This document shows positions 21,227 through 32,443 of a stretch of DNA of 64,000 nt, piece after piece. The first letter of the stretch is position 1, and each line of letters begins with the position of its first letter. A model generated the notes under the pieces. That model saw nothing but the letters and a program-made list of their open reading frames with translations, did no database searches and had not been told where the DNA came from. Where the stretch lies: assembly GCA_029641185.1 (NCBI GenBank), contig JAPWGK010000002.1, positions 2,480,001 through 2,544,000 of the forward strand, given 5' to 3'. The position numbers were made by a program, and so were the translations under genes. This DNA comes from Pseudofabraea citricarpa (taxonomy: Eukaryota > Ascomycota > Leotiomycetes > Helotiales > Dermateaceae).

Positions 21227-23503
21227 ATGTCAAAGGAATACAAAGCAGAGGAGGTCGAGACGTAAGACTACCGTCTTGTCGCCTTTCATCGAGCACTATT
21301 AACGGGAACACAGATCGCATGGCATTATTAACAATGCTGCGCATGATTCTTCTGCGTCGGACTATGACGACAAGCTCGGTCGCAAAAAGAGTCTAGTTGA
21401 TCTGAGCCACAATGTTGCTGGAGAGTATGTCCCCTAATAATTTCAAGGCCTTATCTAAGGATCAATGCTGATAAAATTAGGATCCAAAACCCTCTGATTG
21501 GCATTCCCAAAGAAAATCTCTTCCGAGATGTTGAAACTTACGTCCGCGAACACGATCTCGTAGAAGCGCTTCCATTTTTCAAGAAAGGTGTTCTTGTTGC
21601 TCAGAATCCCGCTGGGTTTGAGCAGATTGAAGAACTCGATGAAGAGGATCGAAAGGTGTTGCGGTCAGAGAAAGAGCACCGATGGAGGCATCCAAAGGCA
21701 CTTTACTTTACAATCTTCCTAAATTCTATCAGTGCCGCCATTCAAGTAGGTCATCCAACCTTTTCTAACTACTTTTCGATCAAGATGAAATCAAGGCTTT
21801 TGATCGAAATTAGTCTTAACTTGATGAAGTTAGTTATCTGACTTTTCATAATTTAGGGATGGGATCAAACAGGCTCCAACGGAGCAAACCTGTCATTTCC
21901 CCAGGTTTTCGGCATCGCCGATTCGGGGCCTTGTGAAGCTGCTGGGACGTGCGACAAAAACTCCTGGATCATCGGGGCGATCAATTCTGCTCCATATATG
22001 GCCATAGCATTGTTGTAAGTGCAGGGCTCGTTCTTCTTTCAAAGTAGTATAGCTAACGGAGACAGCGCCGCTTGGTTATCGGATCCAATTAACGAGTATA
22101 TTGGAAGAAGAGGTGCCATATTCGTTGGAGCCATCTTCAGTTTATTCGGTCCCCTTGGACAGGCAGTTTCACAATCTTGGCCACAAATCCTGGCGTGCAG
22201 AATCTTACTGGGCATTGGAATGGGTCTCAAAGAAGTGACTGTCCCAGTCTTCTCGGCCGAAAACTCTCCTGCCAACATTCGTGGTGCTCTTGTTATGTCC
22301 TGGCACATATTTGTCGCGTTTGGAATTATGTTAGGCTTCGCTGCAAATCTGGTGGTGGTCAACACCGGTGACATAGCTTGGAGGTTACAATTCGGATCGG
22401 CTTTTATTCCAGCAGTACCCCTTCTACTCGGAGTTTACTTTTCGCCAGAGTCTCCGCGATGGCTGATAAAGAAGAAGAAGCATGCTAAAGCCTATCGATC
22501 TCTCCTTCGTCTTCGAAATTCGCCTCTCCAAGCAGCTCGAGATCTGTACTACGTCTACGCCCAGCTTCAAGCAGAAGAAAGGTTAATTGAAGAGACTGGC
22601 TTTTCCAAGACGGACAACTTCTTCTCGAGATTTGTGGAGCTTTTTACAGTTCCTCGAATCCGTCGGGCCACCCAAGCCTCGGGTATTATCATGATTGCGC
22701 AGCAGATGTGCGGTAGTAAGTAGCTCCAAATCCATTGTCACTGCCCTTTGTTTATCCAATCCCACAAATTCTAATGATTTTTAGTTAATGTTATTGCCTT
22801 CTACTCGTCAACCATCTTTACACAGGCTGGACAAAGTAAAATTGTGTCTCTTCTGGTATCGTGGGGTTTCGGAATGACCATGTTCGTTTTTGCTTTCCCG
22901 GCCGCGTACACCATCGACACATTCGGCCGGCGAACGCTACTTCTCGCAACGTTCCCCCACATGTGCTGGACACTTCTAGCCACGGGGATGTCATTCTATA
23001 TTTCCGAAACCAGCGATGCGTACCTCGGCATGATTTCGTTCTTTATCTTCGTCTTCGTTGCAATTTACTCGCTAGGCGAAGGAGCCGTCGCATTCGCCTA
23101 TTCCGCTGAGGTATTTCCACTTTCCCACCGCGAGATCGGCATGTCGTGGGCTGTTGCGACAAACAACTTTTGGGCTGCGGTGCTCTCGTTGACATTCCCT
23201 CGTCTGCTTCGCACATTCAAGCCCCAGGGCGCCTTTGGATTCTACGCTGGCCTGAATATCGTTGCTCTGGTAGCAATCTTCCTCTTCCTGCCCGAGACTA
23301 AGCAACGAACACTCGAAGAGCTAGACTACGTCTTTGCAGTTCCGACACGTACACATGCTGGCTATCAGGTTAAGCAGGTTCTGCCGTGGTGGTGCAAAAG
23401 GTATATTGCGAGACAGGATGTGGACTCGCCCCAACTCTACCATTTCGAGAGCGAGGAAGCTTATCCTCAAGGGGTACCAATTACGGGAGAAGAGAAGAGT
23501 TAG
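21227..23503 (+). CDS. MFS sugar/polyol transporter
   Basis: Proton-coupled or facilitative sugar carrier of 645 aa. Six exons: 21227-21261, 21314-21424, 21481-21745, 21857-22014, 22066-22715 and 22785-23503; all joins keep frame. The N-terminal 130-residue cytoplasmic extension ([11 protein letters not shown].., VAGE-IQNPL) is typical of a fungal branch of the sugar-porter family with a long N-terminus. Sugar-porter signatures: [15 protein letters not shown] after helix 1, NEYIGRRG in loop 2-3, [26 protein letters not shown] at the end of helix 6, DTFGRR in the second half and [15 protein letters not shown] after helix 12. It is the likely uptake system of the local sugar-use block. The substrate (hexose, pentose or polyol) is not determinable here. 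Confidence 0.92.
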
Positions 23504-24237
23504 GGCCATATCTTATTAGTCGACTGTTGTCATGTTATATTATGTTAGCAATAACGCATCTCAACCCTCTGAACAAAGGGTTTAGGGAGCAACCCCTATC
23601 TACGTTTCGGTTGTTTTGTTTGCCCGTTTTAAAAGGAAATAATAGGAGCAGATAATAACAGAAGTACAAATAACAATAGCATATTCGAGTATCTGCAATC
23701 TGTTCTCTGATCTATATGCTGGGGCTGAGGACGGTTCTAACTGGTGTGAAATATTACCAACCTTACCTCCAGACATAGTAAGGTACAGACTTTGACAGAT
23801 TTCTTCATTTCTGTTAACATCTACGAGGACGTATAAATTAGAATGCGGCTCCGAGCGGCCCATAAAGTAAGTAAATTGAAGCTTGGAATACACTGTTATA
23901 TTCCGATGCTGTTTGCTAAGAAAGAAGTTGTTTAAGTACATACGCACCTTTAGCTGAATATGTTAATAAATTGTATATATTTCTAGCAAGTTACTAGTGG
24001 TAGTTTAAACTGTGTTTGTGATACATTTTCAACAAGTATCAAAAATACCCGGAGCAAAATAAGAAGACTTGTTTAAAGCTACGATTCTTGGAAATTTTAG
24101 TAGGCTTAGTAAATCACCATCAATGCACAAGTAGGAAAAGCTGCATCTTTGGGAATCAAATCTTTTTTATTTTTAAATTACATCGACTACGTGAGTTTCA
24201 TACTTCATGCAAGGAGACCTTCAAATTCTTGCTACCA
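23504..24237. other. Intergenic, convergent 3' ends
   Basis: 734 bp between the convergent transporter and dehydrogenase genes. AT-rich, nothing recognised. Confidence 0.5.
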
Positions 24238-25390
24238 TCAATCGTCTAAGATCTGCACCTTGACAGCCCTTGCAGACGGATCTGAAGCTATCTTAAACGC
24301 TTGCTCACCTTCCTCCAACTTGAAGCGATGGGTGACAAGAGGCTTCAGATTAATCAGGCCAGCAGAGACAAGATCGATGGCTTTAGGATAAGTGTCATGG
24401 TAGCGGTACTGGAAGCGAAGATCTATTTCCTTTGCCGCCATATGCATGAAGGGAAGAGTCTGGAAGTCTTTGCCACAGCCAATCACGAACACCATGCCAC
24501 CGAACCGGCAGGACTGCAGCTTTGTCAGTTTTTGTAGATAGCGTTAGTAGAGAAGGCACGAAACTTACATAGATTCCAACTTGCACACTTGACTCGACTC
24601 CGGTGCACTCTATCACTAGTTTCGCTTCCGAGCCCAATGCCGTCTTTACCTGCGCTGCAATCTCGGTAGCGGCGAGCTTGGTATTGACTTTGACAGTGCG
24701 GACACGAGGGATAAGCTTCTGAGCAAACTGCAGCCGACCCTCGTCCAGATCTGTAATGACGATTGGATTTGCGCCTGCTGCATTTGCAGCGAGAAGAGTA
24801 ACCAGCCCGATAGGACCTGCACCACAAATCACTACAGCATCACCCAGTCTCACCTCCGAGCGATCGATTCCTGCCAGAGCAACCGACAAGGGTTCAAGCA
24901 GGGAGCCTTCTTCGAAAGATAGCTCATCAGGAAGGTGGTGTAGCCACTCCTCTGGGTGTGTGTGGTAGCGAGCAAGGGTACCGTGGTGAGGTGGCGTGGA
25001 ATAAAATACGACGTCTGGGCAGGCATTGTAGCGACCGTTACGGCAATAAAAGCAAGTTGCTTTCATGCATGGAATGCCACACTCGAGGGCAACACGGTCT
25101 CCAGGCTTGAATCGTGTCACACCAGGCCCGACCTCCAAAACAACGCCAGCGCTCTCATGACCGAGCCCATTCTCGCCTGTCACCACCATATCTCCAATAT
25201 GGCCTTCTTTCCAGAAGTGAACATCAGATCCACAGATTCCCGTTGCACGTACATGAACCAAGCATTGCCCTTGGCTTAATGTCGGCACTGGTCCGGATTG
25301 CATGTGAAGTTCATGTTTCGGATTTGTGTAAACAGACAGATTCTCGGGCTTCCGGGACAGGATACTGAGGAAATCAGAAGACGACGTCAT
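24238..25390 (-). CDS. L-arabinitol 4-dehydrogenase-like zinc polyol dehydrogenase
   Basis: Cytosolic NAD-dependent medium-chain dehydrogenase of 365 aa. Exons 25390-24569 and 24513-24238; intron 24568-24514 uses GTAAGT and the CTGCAG acceptor. Catalytic zinc ligands Cys53 (GICGSDVHF), His78 and Glu79 (GLGHESAG) are present, as are structural-zinc cysteines 108, 113, 116 and 124. GAGPIGLV begins the Rossmann fold and the Asp in VITDLDEGR predicts NAD rather than NADP. PLSVALAGIDRS and EIDLRFQYRYHDTYPKAI are close to fungal L-arabinitol dehydrogenase; xylitol or sorbitol dehydrogenase remain possible. The start is the ATG at 25390; longer frames begin with non-ATG codons. It is divergent from an SDR that could act in the same pentose/polyol route. 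Confidence 0.88.
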
Positions 25391-25901
25391 TGTGCTGATC
25401 TGAGGGGTCAAACAAGATGAAAGGATGAGCAGCTGCTTAATAGATATGCTTCCGGTGGGAAGGACGAAGCTTGATATACTAGATGGCAGATGGCAGCGCA
25501 CTAGCGATAGTACTTAGATACCTACTTAGGTAGCTATGAATAACAGTGAACCTCACCGCCGGCCAGACGAGTCAATATTATCTGGAGCTACATCAGATGA
25601 CCCTATCAGATGGTTGTTGTTTTCGTCGCCTTCGGTACCTGACGCCGAATGGCCAAGTTACAACGGGACGGACACCGCGCCGAACTATGAATGATGAATG
25701 TCGTGCCAAGGTTGTCTACAAGCCCCACAATTCGGTCCATCCACCGAGCGAATAGTCTGGAATTGTAAAAGATCACAGGGTTAAGGATTGTAATGTGCTA
25801 GAATATAGAAATTCATGTGTTGATAAACATGTTTAAAATATGTGGGAGCCCAGATGAAAGAGCAGTATTTTCGGTGCTCAAATCCCGCTTTCTCATAAAA
25901 A
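25391..25901. promoter_or_regulatory. Divergent promoter, polyol dehydrogenase / SDR
   Basis: 511 bp between the two start codons, GC-rich in the middle, with a perfect CGG-N9-CCG palindrome near its centre. Small open frames here have no recognisable features. Confidence 0.6.
25633..25647. promoter_or_regulatory. CGG-N9-CCG palindrome, candidate Zn2Cys6 binding site
   Basis: TTCGG (25631-25635) and CCGAA (25645-25649) are perfect 5-bp arms around nine bases. It is about 245 bp from the dehydrogenase start and 255 bp from the SDR start, so it is placed to serve both. Same spacing as the site in the sugar-transporter promoter. Confidence 0.55.
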
Positions 25902-26719
25902 ATGTCACTTACCGGCAAGGTCGCTCTCGTAACAGGTGGTGCCAGAGGCATAGGCGCTGGAATTGTCCGCGCGTTGGTAGCTCAGGGCGCAAAGGTACCG
26001 GCTTTCCAACTGGATTAAAAAACGTGCTAACAGCAAAATATCAGGTGGCTTTTAACTATATGCTGAAATCATCAGAGCAAGTGGCGCTAGAATTGGTCAA
26101 GGAGTTAAATACAGCGGAAGTATGCGCAGCTTGCGTTCAAGTCGACATAACTTCTCCAGATGCACCACGGCAAATCATCAATGTAGCATTACAGGCATTC
26201 AACACCCAGAAGGTCGATATTTTGGTCAACAATGCTGGCTTGGGTGGGAATTTCATACTCGAAGATGTAACCGTCGATGACTACGAGCGTATGATGGCAG
26301 TCAACGTTCGTGCAGTGATATTCATGACGCAGGGCGTCTTGCCATTCATAAATCGTGGCGGGCGCATCATCAACCTCTCCTCGATATCTGCGCGCGCTGG
26401 TTTTGCGACCCAAACCGTTTATGCCGCTTCCAAGGCAGCTATCGAGGCTGTGACTCGTGTATGGGCGACTGAGTTAGGTCACAAGTATGGTATCACTGTC
26501 AATGCCATCAATCCGGGGCCTGTAGACACAGATATGTATAGAGCTGCAGGGCCAGTACACCTGGCTCGAATGAGTGCAGACATAAAGAAAGTCCCGGCAG
26601 ATCCACGGTGCGGCACACAAGAAGATATTGCCGACATCGTTGTCTTCTTAAGTGAGGAAAGGTCGCGGTGGATTACAGGAGATGTTGTTTGTGCGAATGG
26701 TGGCCAGTTATTTTTGTAA
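25902..26719 (+). CDS. Short-chain dehydrogenase/reductase (classical SDR)
   Basis: NAD(P)-dependent oxidoreductase of 255 aa. Exons 25902-25994 and 26045-26719; the 50-nt intron (GTACCG..CAG) falls straight after the glycine motif. Cofactor motif TGGARGIG at residues 11-18, NNAG in the middle, the catalytic SSISAR serine, Tyr157 and Lys161 (YAASK), and the NPGPVDTDM loop after strand 6 are all present. The C-terminus ITGDVVCANGGQLF is typical of the 3-oxoacyl-ACP-reductase-like group. Being divergent from the arabinitol-type dehydrogenase, it could serve as an L-xylulose reductase-like step, but that is inference from context only. Confidence 0.92.
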
Positions 26720-26882
26720 TCGTCGTTTGGACACATTAAATGCAACGTATGGCATTTCAAGACCAGAATGCAGTCTTTCAAGATGATCGTCCCCCTTCCA
26801 TTTCCAATCAAAAACAGAGTGAATTTTTAACTTCTCAAACTGTTGCAGTTCTTTTGCAGGCGAGAGCAACTAGATAGCTGCT

Positions 26883-27086
26883 TTACAGGGTATCTGGGCC
26901 AGTCAAAAAGTGGGAACTATCCCATGCCGGCAGCGGCATCTGCTCTAATCCTGGCAAGTTCTGGTCATCGGGCAGAGGATCCAACCAAGATTGAGCCCAA
27001 ATATCAGCAATGCCCATCCTCGTTGGTTCGTTGAAAGTGAAGAGAGTCGAATCCGGGCTTTGTGGAACGAGTCCTCGAGATTTCAA
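26883..27086 (-). other. Possible lost or alternatively joined C-terminal tail of the adjacent Zn2Cys6 regulator
   Basis: Directly after the regulator's stop (27083) an open frame in the next register encodes about 65 residues including ADIWAQSWLDPLPDD, an acidic/aromatic segment of the kind found in activation domains. No good splice pair restores frame: the only in-frame GT..AG choice leaves a 32-nt intron. Either the protein really ends at 27083 or a one-base shift separates this tail. Confidence 0.3.
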
Positions 27087-29105
27087 TTAGCATTGAAAGC
27101 CCCACGTTCCAGCTGTGGCCACAAACCTATAATCTTCTCAAGTATTACCGCAGCACGTTTTGCAAGCGGCTCGATGTGTGCCATGCTCTCTAAGGCAAGC
27201 TTTGCATTGCCTACTTGTTGACGCCAACTGGGACCCAAAGAATGATAGGGATCGTATACTAAGCATGTAACTAGGACAAAAACAGCAGTAACAAGCCAGT
27301 ACGTGGCATACCAGACGAGAGCTCCAGGAAGGTCTTCGTGTCTACTATAGCACATGGTAATGGATAGAACACACTCATGAGCGGAGTGGATACAGCGAGC
27401 CACGGCCTCATCAGGATTACTTACATCGAGAGGCAGACGGCTCCTGACCACATTAAGGAGGAATGGCCGAGTCATGACAATCCGCAAGTGCCACGAGCGC
27501 CATAAAAGGACCATCCGAGGTATCTCGAACCATGATTGCTCAGTACCAGAGCTATCTTCGTGAAAATATGAGGGCAAGTCCTGCGACCACGACTGAACTC
27601 GCCTATCCAAGGAAAGAATAATACCTTCCTCCGGCAGCCGCTTCTCCAGGAGCCTGGCATTCGCGATATTGCTAATGTCGGCGAGCTTGCTCTGCCAAAT
27701 CAAGGAAGAGACTACTGTAGGGTGATCACTGGGCGGCGCAAGTTTGTCATTATCCACAGATAGATCGTAGTCATGGAGGTTCCTTGGGCGTTGAATGTTA
27801 ACACCGCCGAGTAGCATTGACGGACGACCAAAGGTCAGACGAGATCCAGAGTCAAAAATATAGAGTGTCCACCAAACCCTTCTTCGAACCTCCATAGTAA
27901 ATGCACTTAGCGACTCTTGAGAAAACTCACGATGCAGTCCAATGCCTAGAGCCATATGCATCGCAATGCCAAGGAACGTAAATCCGGTGTTGGGCATGCC
28001 ACGTTTTTGCAGGTAATTTGCCAGTAATGCAAACGACTGTACGAGAGGTAGTGAGCCACGTCTCAAAATGTTGACTGACAAACTCTCGCGGGCTTTCTCG
28101 AAGAAATAATCGTCGATATGTTTCGAGCTCTCTGGTCCAGCAAATGCGCCAAGTGCAAGAACTGTATTTAAAAGTAGAGGCCATGACCCATCCTTTGGTT
28201 TTGGTATAGCTCCTATGTAATTATAACGTTAGCACGAGATTTGACCATAAAACTTTAATAGGCATCCTACCCATTACTTGGGCACGAAAAAAGCCTTCGT
28301 GCAAAATCGGATATGCTGGATGGAAATGCTTGAAGTACCAATCAATGCAAAATTGAGATGCTGATCGAGCAGGCGGACCAGTTGGCTTAGGGGATCTCAT
28401 GGCGTCATCCCATGAACTAGTCCTATCATCCACTGGAAAGAAATTGGCAATCGACTGTAGATATCTAAGGAGTGCATTTCCAGACTGTGGTCCCATATAG
28501 CCAAAGCCTTTTGGGTCAACAGACAGTGAGCCTATACCATCGGCAAGTGACTCAACATCAGAGCTTTCGTCCCACTCAAGCGTATCTGCCTTCTCTAAGT
28601 CATATTCCACAGGTAGTGATGGTGATGCTGTGCCCAACTGAGTTCGCGTTTCCCCATCTCCACTGCCTGCTGTTGCTATTCTACCTTCTGCCGCATTCTC
28701 CAGTGATGCCCCAGTCTCGATGGAATGAAGTGCGTAGGATAAGTCGATCTGAGGAAGAAATCTATGCCATGCCTTCTCGAGCATTTCAACTCGTTTCTGA
28801 GATTTTGCAAGCCGCCTAACTAGATCTGATCAGCACTGAACCGCCTTGAATAGCATGGCAGATGCACTCAAGACTGACCTCTCAACGATGGCTAATTTGC
28901 CGCGCGAGGATGTGTACTGGCATGGCGCATCGTTCCGCTGGCAATGGTGGCATGGTGAGTTCCCCGAACACCGAATCTTCCGCCGCTTACAACTATCGCA
29001 GGCCTTATGCTTCGCATTTATGGCTAAACTCTCTGGGCTTGTTCTTGTGTGCGCAGGGCTTCTTGCATCACCTGGGCTTTGCGTTTTATCGTGGTCGTAA
29101 TCCAT
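27083..29105 (-). CDS. Zn2Cys6 transcription factor with fungal_trans domain
   Basis: Nuclear regulator of 633 aa in three exons: 29105-28879, 28815-28271 and 28212-27083. The zinc cluster has Cys36, 39, 46, 52, 55 and 62 (ACDSCKRRKIRC then CHHCQRNDAPC), followed by a short linker (VEMLEKAWHRFLP). The middle homology region is clear: YPILHEGFFRAQVMG, LVQSFALLANYLQKRG, MALGIGLHRE, EVRRRVWWTLYIFD and GRPSMLLGGVNI, the xylanolytic-activator type arrangement. The ATG at 29105 is used; the frame upstream starts only with TTG. It lies at the end of the sugar-use block and is the best local candidate for its regulator, possibly through the CGG-N9-CCG sites. The C-terminus is uncertain. Confidence 0.88.
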
Positions 29106-29508
29106 GGGATCGTTCGGTTTGTTTACGACGTAGTACGACAAAGCGGGGCATTGGGATTGCTACTTTCTACCATGTGGTCACGTGAGCACGCGAACAATCA
29201 ACCACTTAGTGGCTACCTACCTGGATCGTGGGCTGCAGCAATGATGCAGGCGGCTACAAAATCAAGGCAATAGCATTTGTAATTAGAGGCGTCTCTGGTC
29301 TACCATCAGAAGGCCAGCCACTGACGGAAACCGGGAAATGATTACAATGACTTTTGTTCCGGAAAATATCTCATATACCATAAAGGCGTTATCCAAAACT
29401 CTGCGGGGTGAAATATGTTGGGATGTAAATGGTACTACGAGAAATATAGTCATTTATGGACGAGAACGATGCTATCTACCATTTTAATTTTTAATTTTAT
29501 TAGTATAC
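29106..29508. other. Intergenic; promoter of the 27-29 kb regulator
   Basis: 403 bp between two same-strand regulators. Nothing else recognised. Confidence 0.5.
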
Positions 29509-31124
29509 TTATATGCTACAAGTCACAAGTTTTGGCCACTTGATCCAATCCCTCCACGATTCATCTATGGTATTATCTACTGCTGCTAAAACACCACTAC
29601 TCCAGCCATTCAAAATCCAGAATCCCTTTTCAAAAGGATGCATCAACACCACATAGTGTGACAGGATTATCAAGGCGGCAGGATGACAGCTGTTGATCAT
29701 TTCGAGAAACTCTTGCGATAATGACATCGGCCACATCCACATGGCCCCGGAGCCAGAAGCCGCCCCAACAATTGTCTGGTGGGCAATTTTTAGTGATTGA
29801 ATTGCTGATAGGCATAGTGGAATTATAGTTGTCGGCCCCGTTGTACTACCTATGTTTCGTATAACTTCGTCAAGAGCGTCGACGTGCTCTAGGAAACCAT
29901 CTGCTATATGGACCGGTTCGACTTTGCTCGGAGTGAAGAGGACTGCAAGAGGGCCAGTTAAAAGCCAACCAAAGGCAGACGGGAGAGATACAATGTCCTG
30001 GATTCCTTCGAATTTCAAGTCAGCACTAGTAACAGAGTATGAATTTTGGGAGATACCTTTCAACAACTTGAATGACTGCAGTACTTGTGTAACTGTGACA
30101 ACCTCTTGTTTCCTATGCATGTCTGCTATCAAGAAGTTGTTCATCATGTGGACGATGGAGCCGAGGAGAACATATGCATGGCAATTCGATTGGGTGACAT
30201 TGTCAAGGCGGCATGTAAATAGTTCTAAAGCTGTCGATTGATGTTGTGTCGAGATAACGTTATAATCGTCCTTCTGTTCCAGGCTCGTGTGCGCAAAGTG
30301 AAGTGCAGAGATAGCTAGGAGACCGTGCATTAGAAATTCCTAGAGTTGTTAGCCGTTACAGTTCCATCGTGTAACAGAATCGAGTCCAACGAACATGAGC
30401 ACATGCAGCTTGAGGTACGACATATCGCCAGACGTGCTCGATTGATTTATCGCAAGCAAGTGTCGTACATGTAGCCGAGCAGTAATGATGGAAAAGGTTG
30501 AGATCTCGCATCCAGTCCCGAGGTGAGATCTCCTTGATGATGCTGCTATTTGAGATAGGGGTTTCGCATTGAGTCTGCGATCTCTCAGAATGGCATCCGA
30601 TACCATGGTCTAGCGAGGAAACCTCTTCGCTCAGCTCTGCAAGTAGCTTCTGGATATTGGCAGTCCTGGGCGTGTTATAAGACGGTGATGGGAAGTCCAG
30701 GCGATGTGTGGCTAGATGACCTGTCTCAAATATCTGAGGCGGACTTTCATCTTGCAACGTCTCCGAATCACCTCTCCTTGTTGAATCATTGGATTGGTCA
30801 GTTTCCTGTGATGTTGGAAGAAGTCGTGAGGTCCGCGATGATACAACTAGGCTACAAGAGTCCTCCCGGCGGACACAGTTTCCACAAGGGCGTTGCTCGT
30901 CGCACTTTGTTGATTATTAGCCATCGTTGACAGAGAAGAAAGCCAAGAATAGATGGAGGAGTAGTGGGCCTGAAGAGATTCGTCACCATGTCAGGTGCTC
31001 AGTAAGTGCTGCCAGTGCTTTGGGACTAGACTGATCATTTTATCTCACCTACCTTAACACTACGTTGCTTGCATTTATCGCAGCCCCTGCGAGATTTTCG
31101 GTGAGATTGACGTGTTTTTTTCAT
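29509..31124 (-). CDS. Upc2-like Zn2Cys6 transcription factor
   Basis: Regulator of 470 aa in three exons: 31124-31053, 30904-30395 and 30339-29509. The first exon codes only 24 residues and carries half of the zinc cluster (RRGCDKCKQRSVK); the 148-nt intron lies exactly before the third cysteine and the second exon continues CDEQRPCGNCVRREDSC, giving Cys15, 18, 25, 31, 34 and 41. The second intron has a weak GTTCGT donor but restores the family motif HEFLMHGLLAISALHFAH. The body has the pattern of sterol-uptake-control-protein-like regulators: LNLFHHYCSATC early, then GWLLTGP and WILNGWSSGVL near the end. It is divergent from a small NAD(P)-binding protein. Targets are unknown. Confidence 0.87.
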
Positions 31125-31665
31125 TGTTATCAAAAGCCAAGCGGCGAATTCAGAGGTTCAGAGAATGTGGTGGTGGGACGAGGGCCGTTAGCATAAATTA
31201 AACCGGGTAGCTCTAGCGCTTCGTATGGGAACCAATGATGTAGCCCGTGATACGAGGCCAAACCAGATCAGAGGCTGTGCGGCTTGTATTTGAATACGAT
31301 GCTAGTTTCACATCACAGCAACAAGATTAAGATTACAGCATTTATCTCTAAGTACGTAGACCGATAGGCTGTCGTGAACTCTAGGTGTATAATGTAGGTT
31401 TTGCACCCGTAAAATCTTGGTAATCTTGAGGATCTCGCTCGCTTCACCCGACTTATTTATATACTCAATCTATCTACTCGCTCGCGGATGGAATCTAAGA
31501 ATACCAGGGCATAAACAGTTTCTGGGCTCTTCTTCTGTTCGTTTCCTATATAAGGTTCCAAAGGAAAATCTCATAAGTAGCCTCCCCTTCTCTCATACCC
31601 ATTTGTGCTTGTAAAAAAAACCCCCTTTCCACACCTCTACACGTTGAGAAAAAGCTGAAGAAATC
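31125..31665. promoter_or_regulatory. Divergent promoter, Upc2-like regulator / NAD(P)-binding protein
   Basis: 541 bp between divergent starts. No gene seen; a short A-run precedes the right-hand gene. Confidence 0.5.
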
Positions 31666-32443
31666 ATGCATTTCCTTGTGATAGGAGCCACTGGTAAGTT
31701 CACCTTTTACCTTCGGTGTGTTTCTACTTCAACTGAATTGCCCGCAAACTTATAGGAGCCATTGGCAAAATGTTTTGCTCCAAAGCTTTAGCGAAAGGTC
31801 ATCGACTTACTATTTTTGCGCGTAATCCGGCAAAACTTCCTGCGGATCTGGAAAATAATGCCAGTGTTCAGATAATAAAGGGGGAACTGGATGATCGAGC
31901 AGCTTTAGAGCGTGCTTCTGAGAGCCGTGCCGACGCTTTCATCTCCTGTGCAGGTCCACTAGGTGGCAATGTTAAAGGGACTGTAAGTTGAATTCCTCCA
32001 TTCTTTGGATAGATAATAACGATGGGCAACAGCCTTTGACAGATGGTCTAAAAGTTCTGCTCCCGTTGCTGTCTTCCCATGGAATTAAAAGAGCTCTTAT
32101 CCTCTGCACACCGTCGTATCCTTCAGACTCGGACATGCCTAGTCTCCTTTGGCGTTTCGGTAGATTTCACATGAGGACGTTCCGCTTTAGCGAGTATTCA
32201 GAAATGCTTGGGGTTGGCAGTCTTGTCGGATCACAACCTGTAAAAGATCTACAATGGACATTGTTTAGAGTGGGTCAACTCTTAGATGGACCGGAGGTAC
32301 CAGTTGAAACTACTTTCCTTGGTAGTAGCACTGCTGGGATATCGATCAATCGAGAAGGTGTGGCTAGCTGGGTCCTCAACGAAGCGCTAGAGAACAACTG
32401 GATAGGAAAGGTACCATACATTTGTAACAAAGGGAAAAACTGA
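31666..32443 (+). CDS. NAD(P)-binding (NmrA/SDR5-like) protein
   Basis: Atypical SDR of 221 aa in three exons: 31666-31693, 31756-31982 and 32033-32443. The first intron interrupts the Rossmann glycine motif itself; joined, it reads GATGAIGK. FARNPAKLP follows as the expected strand-2 loop, then a DDRAALERA acidic segment and ISCAGPLGG. The length and motif order fit the NAD(P)H-binding/flavin-reductase (BLVRB-like) group. Catalytic activity cannot be predicted since there is no classical Tyr-X3-Lys. It is divergent from the Upc2-like regulator. Confidence 0.85.
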
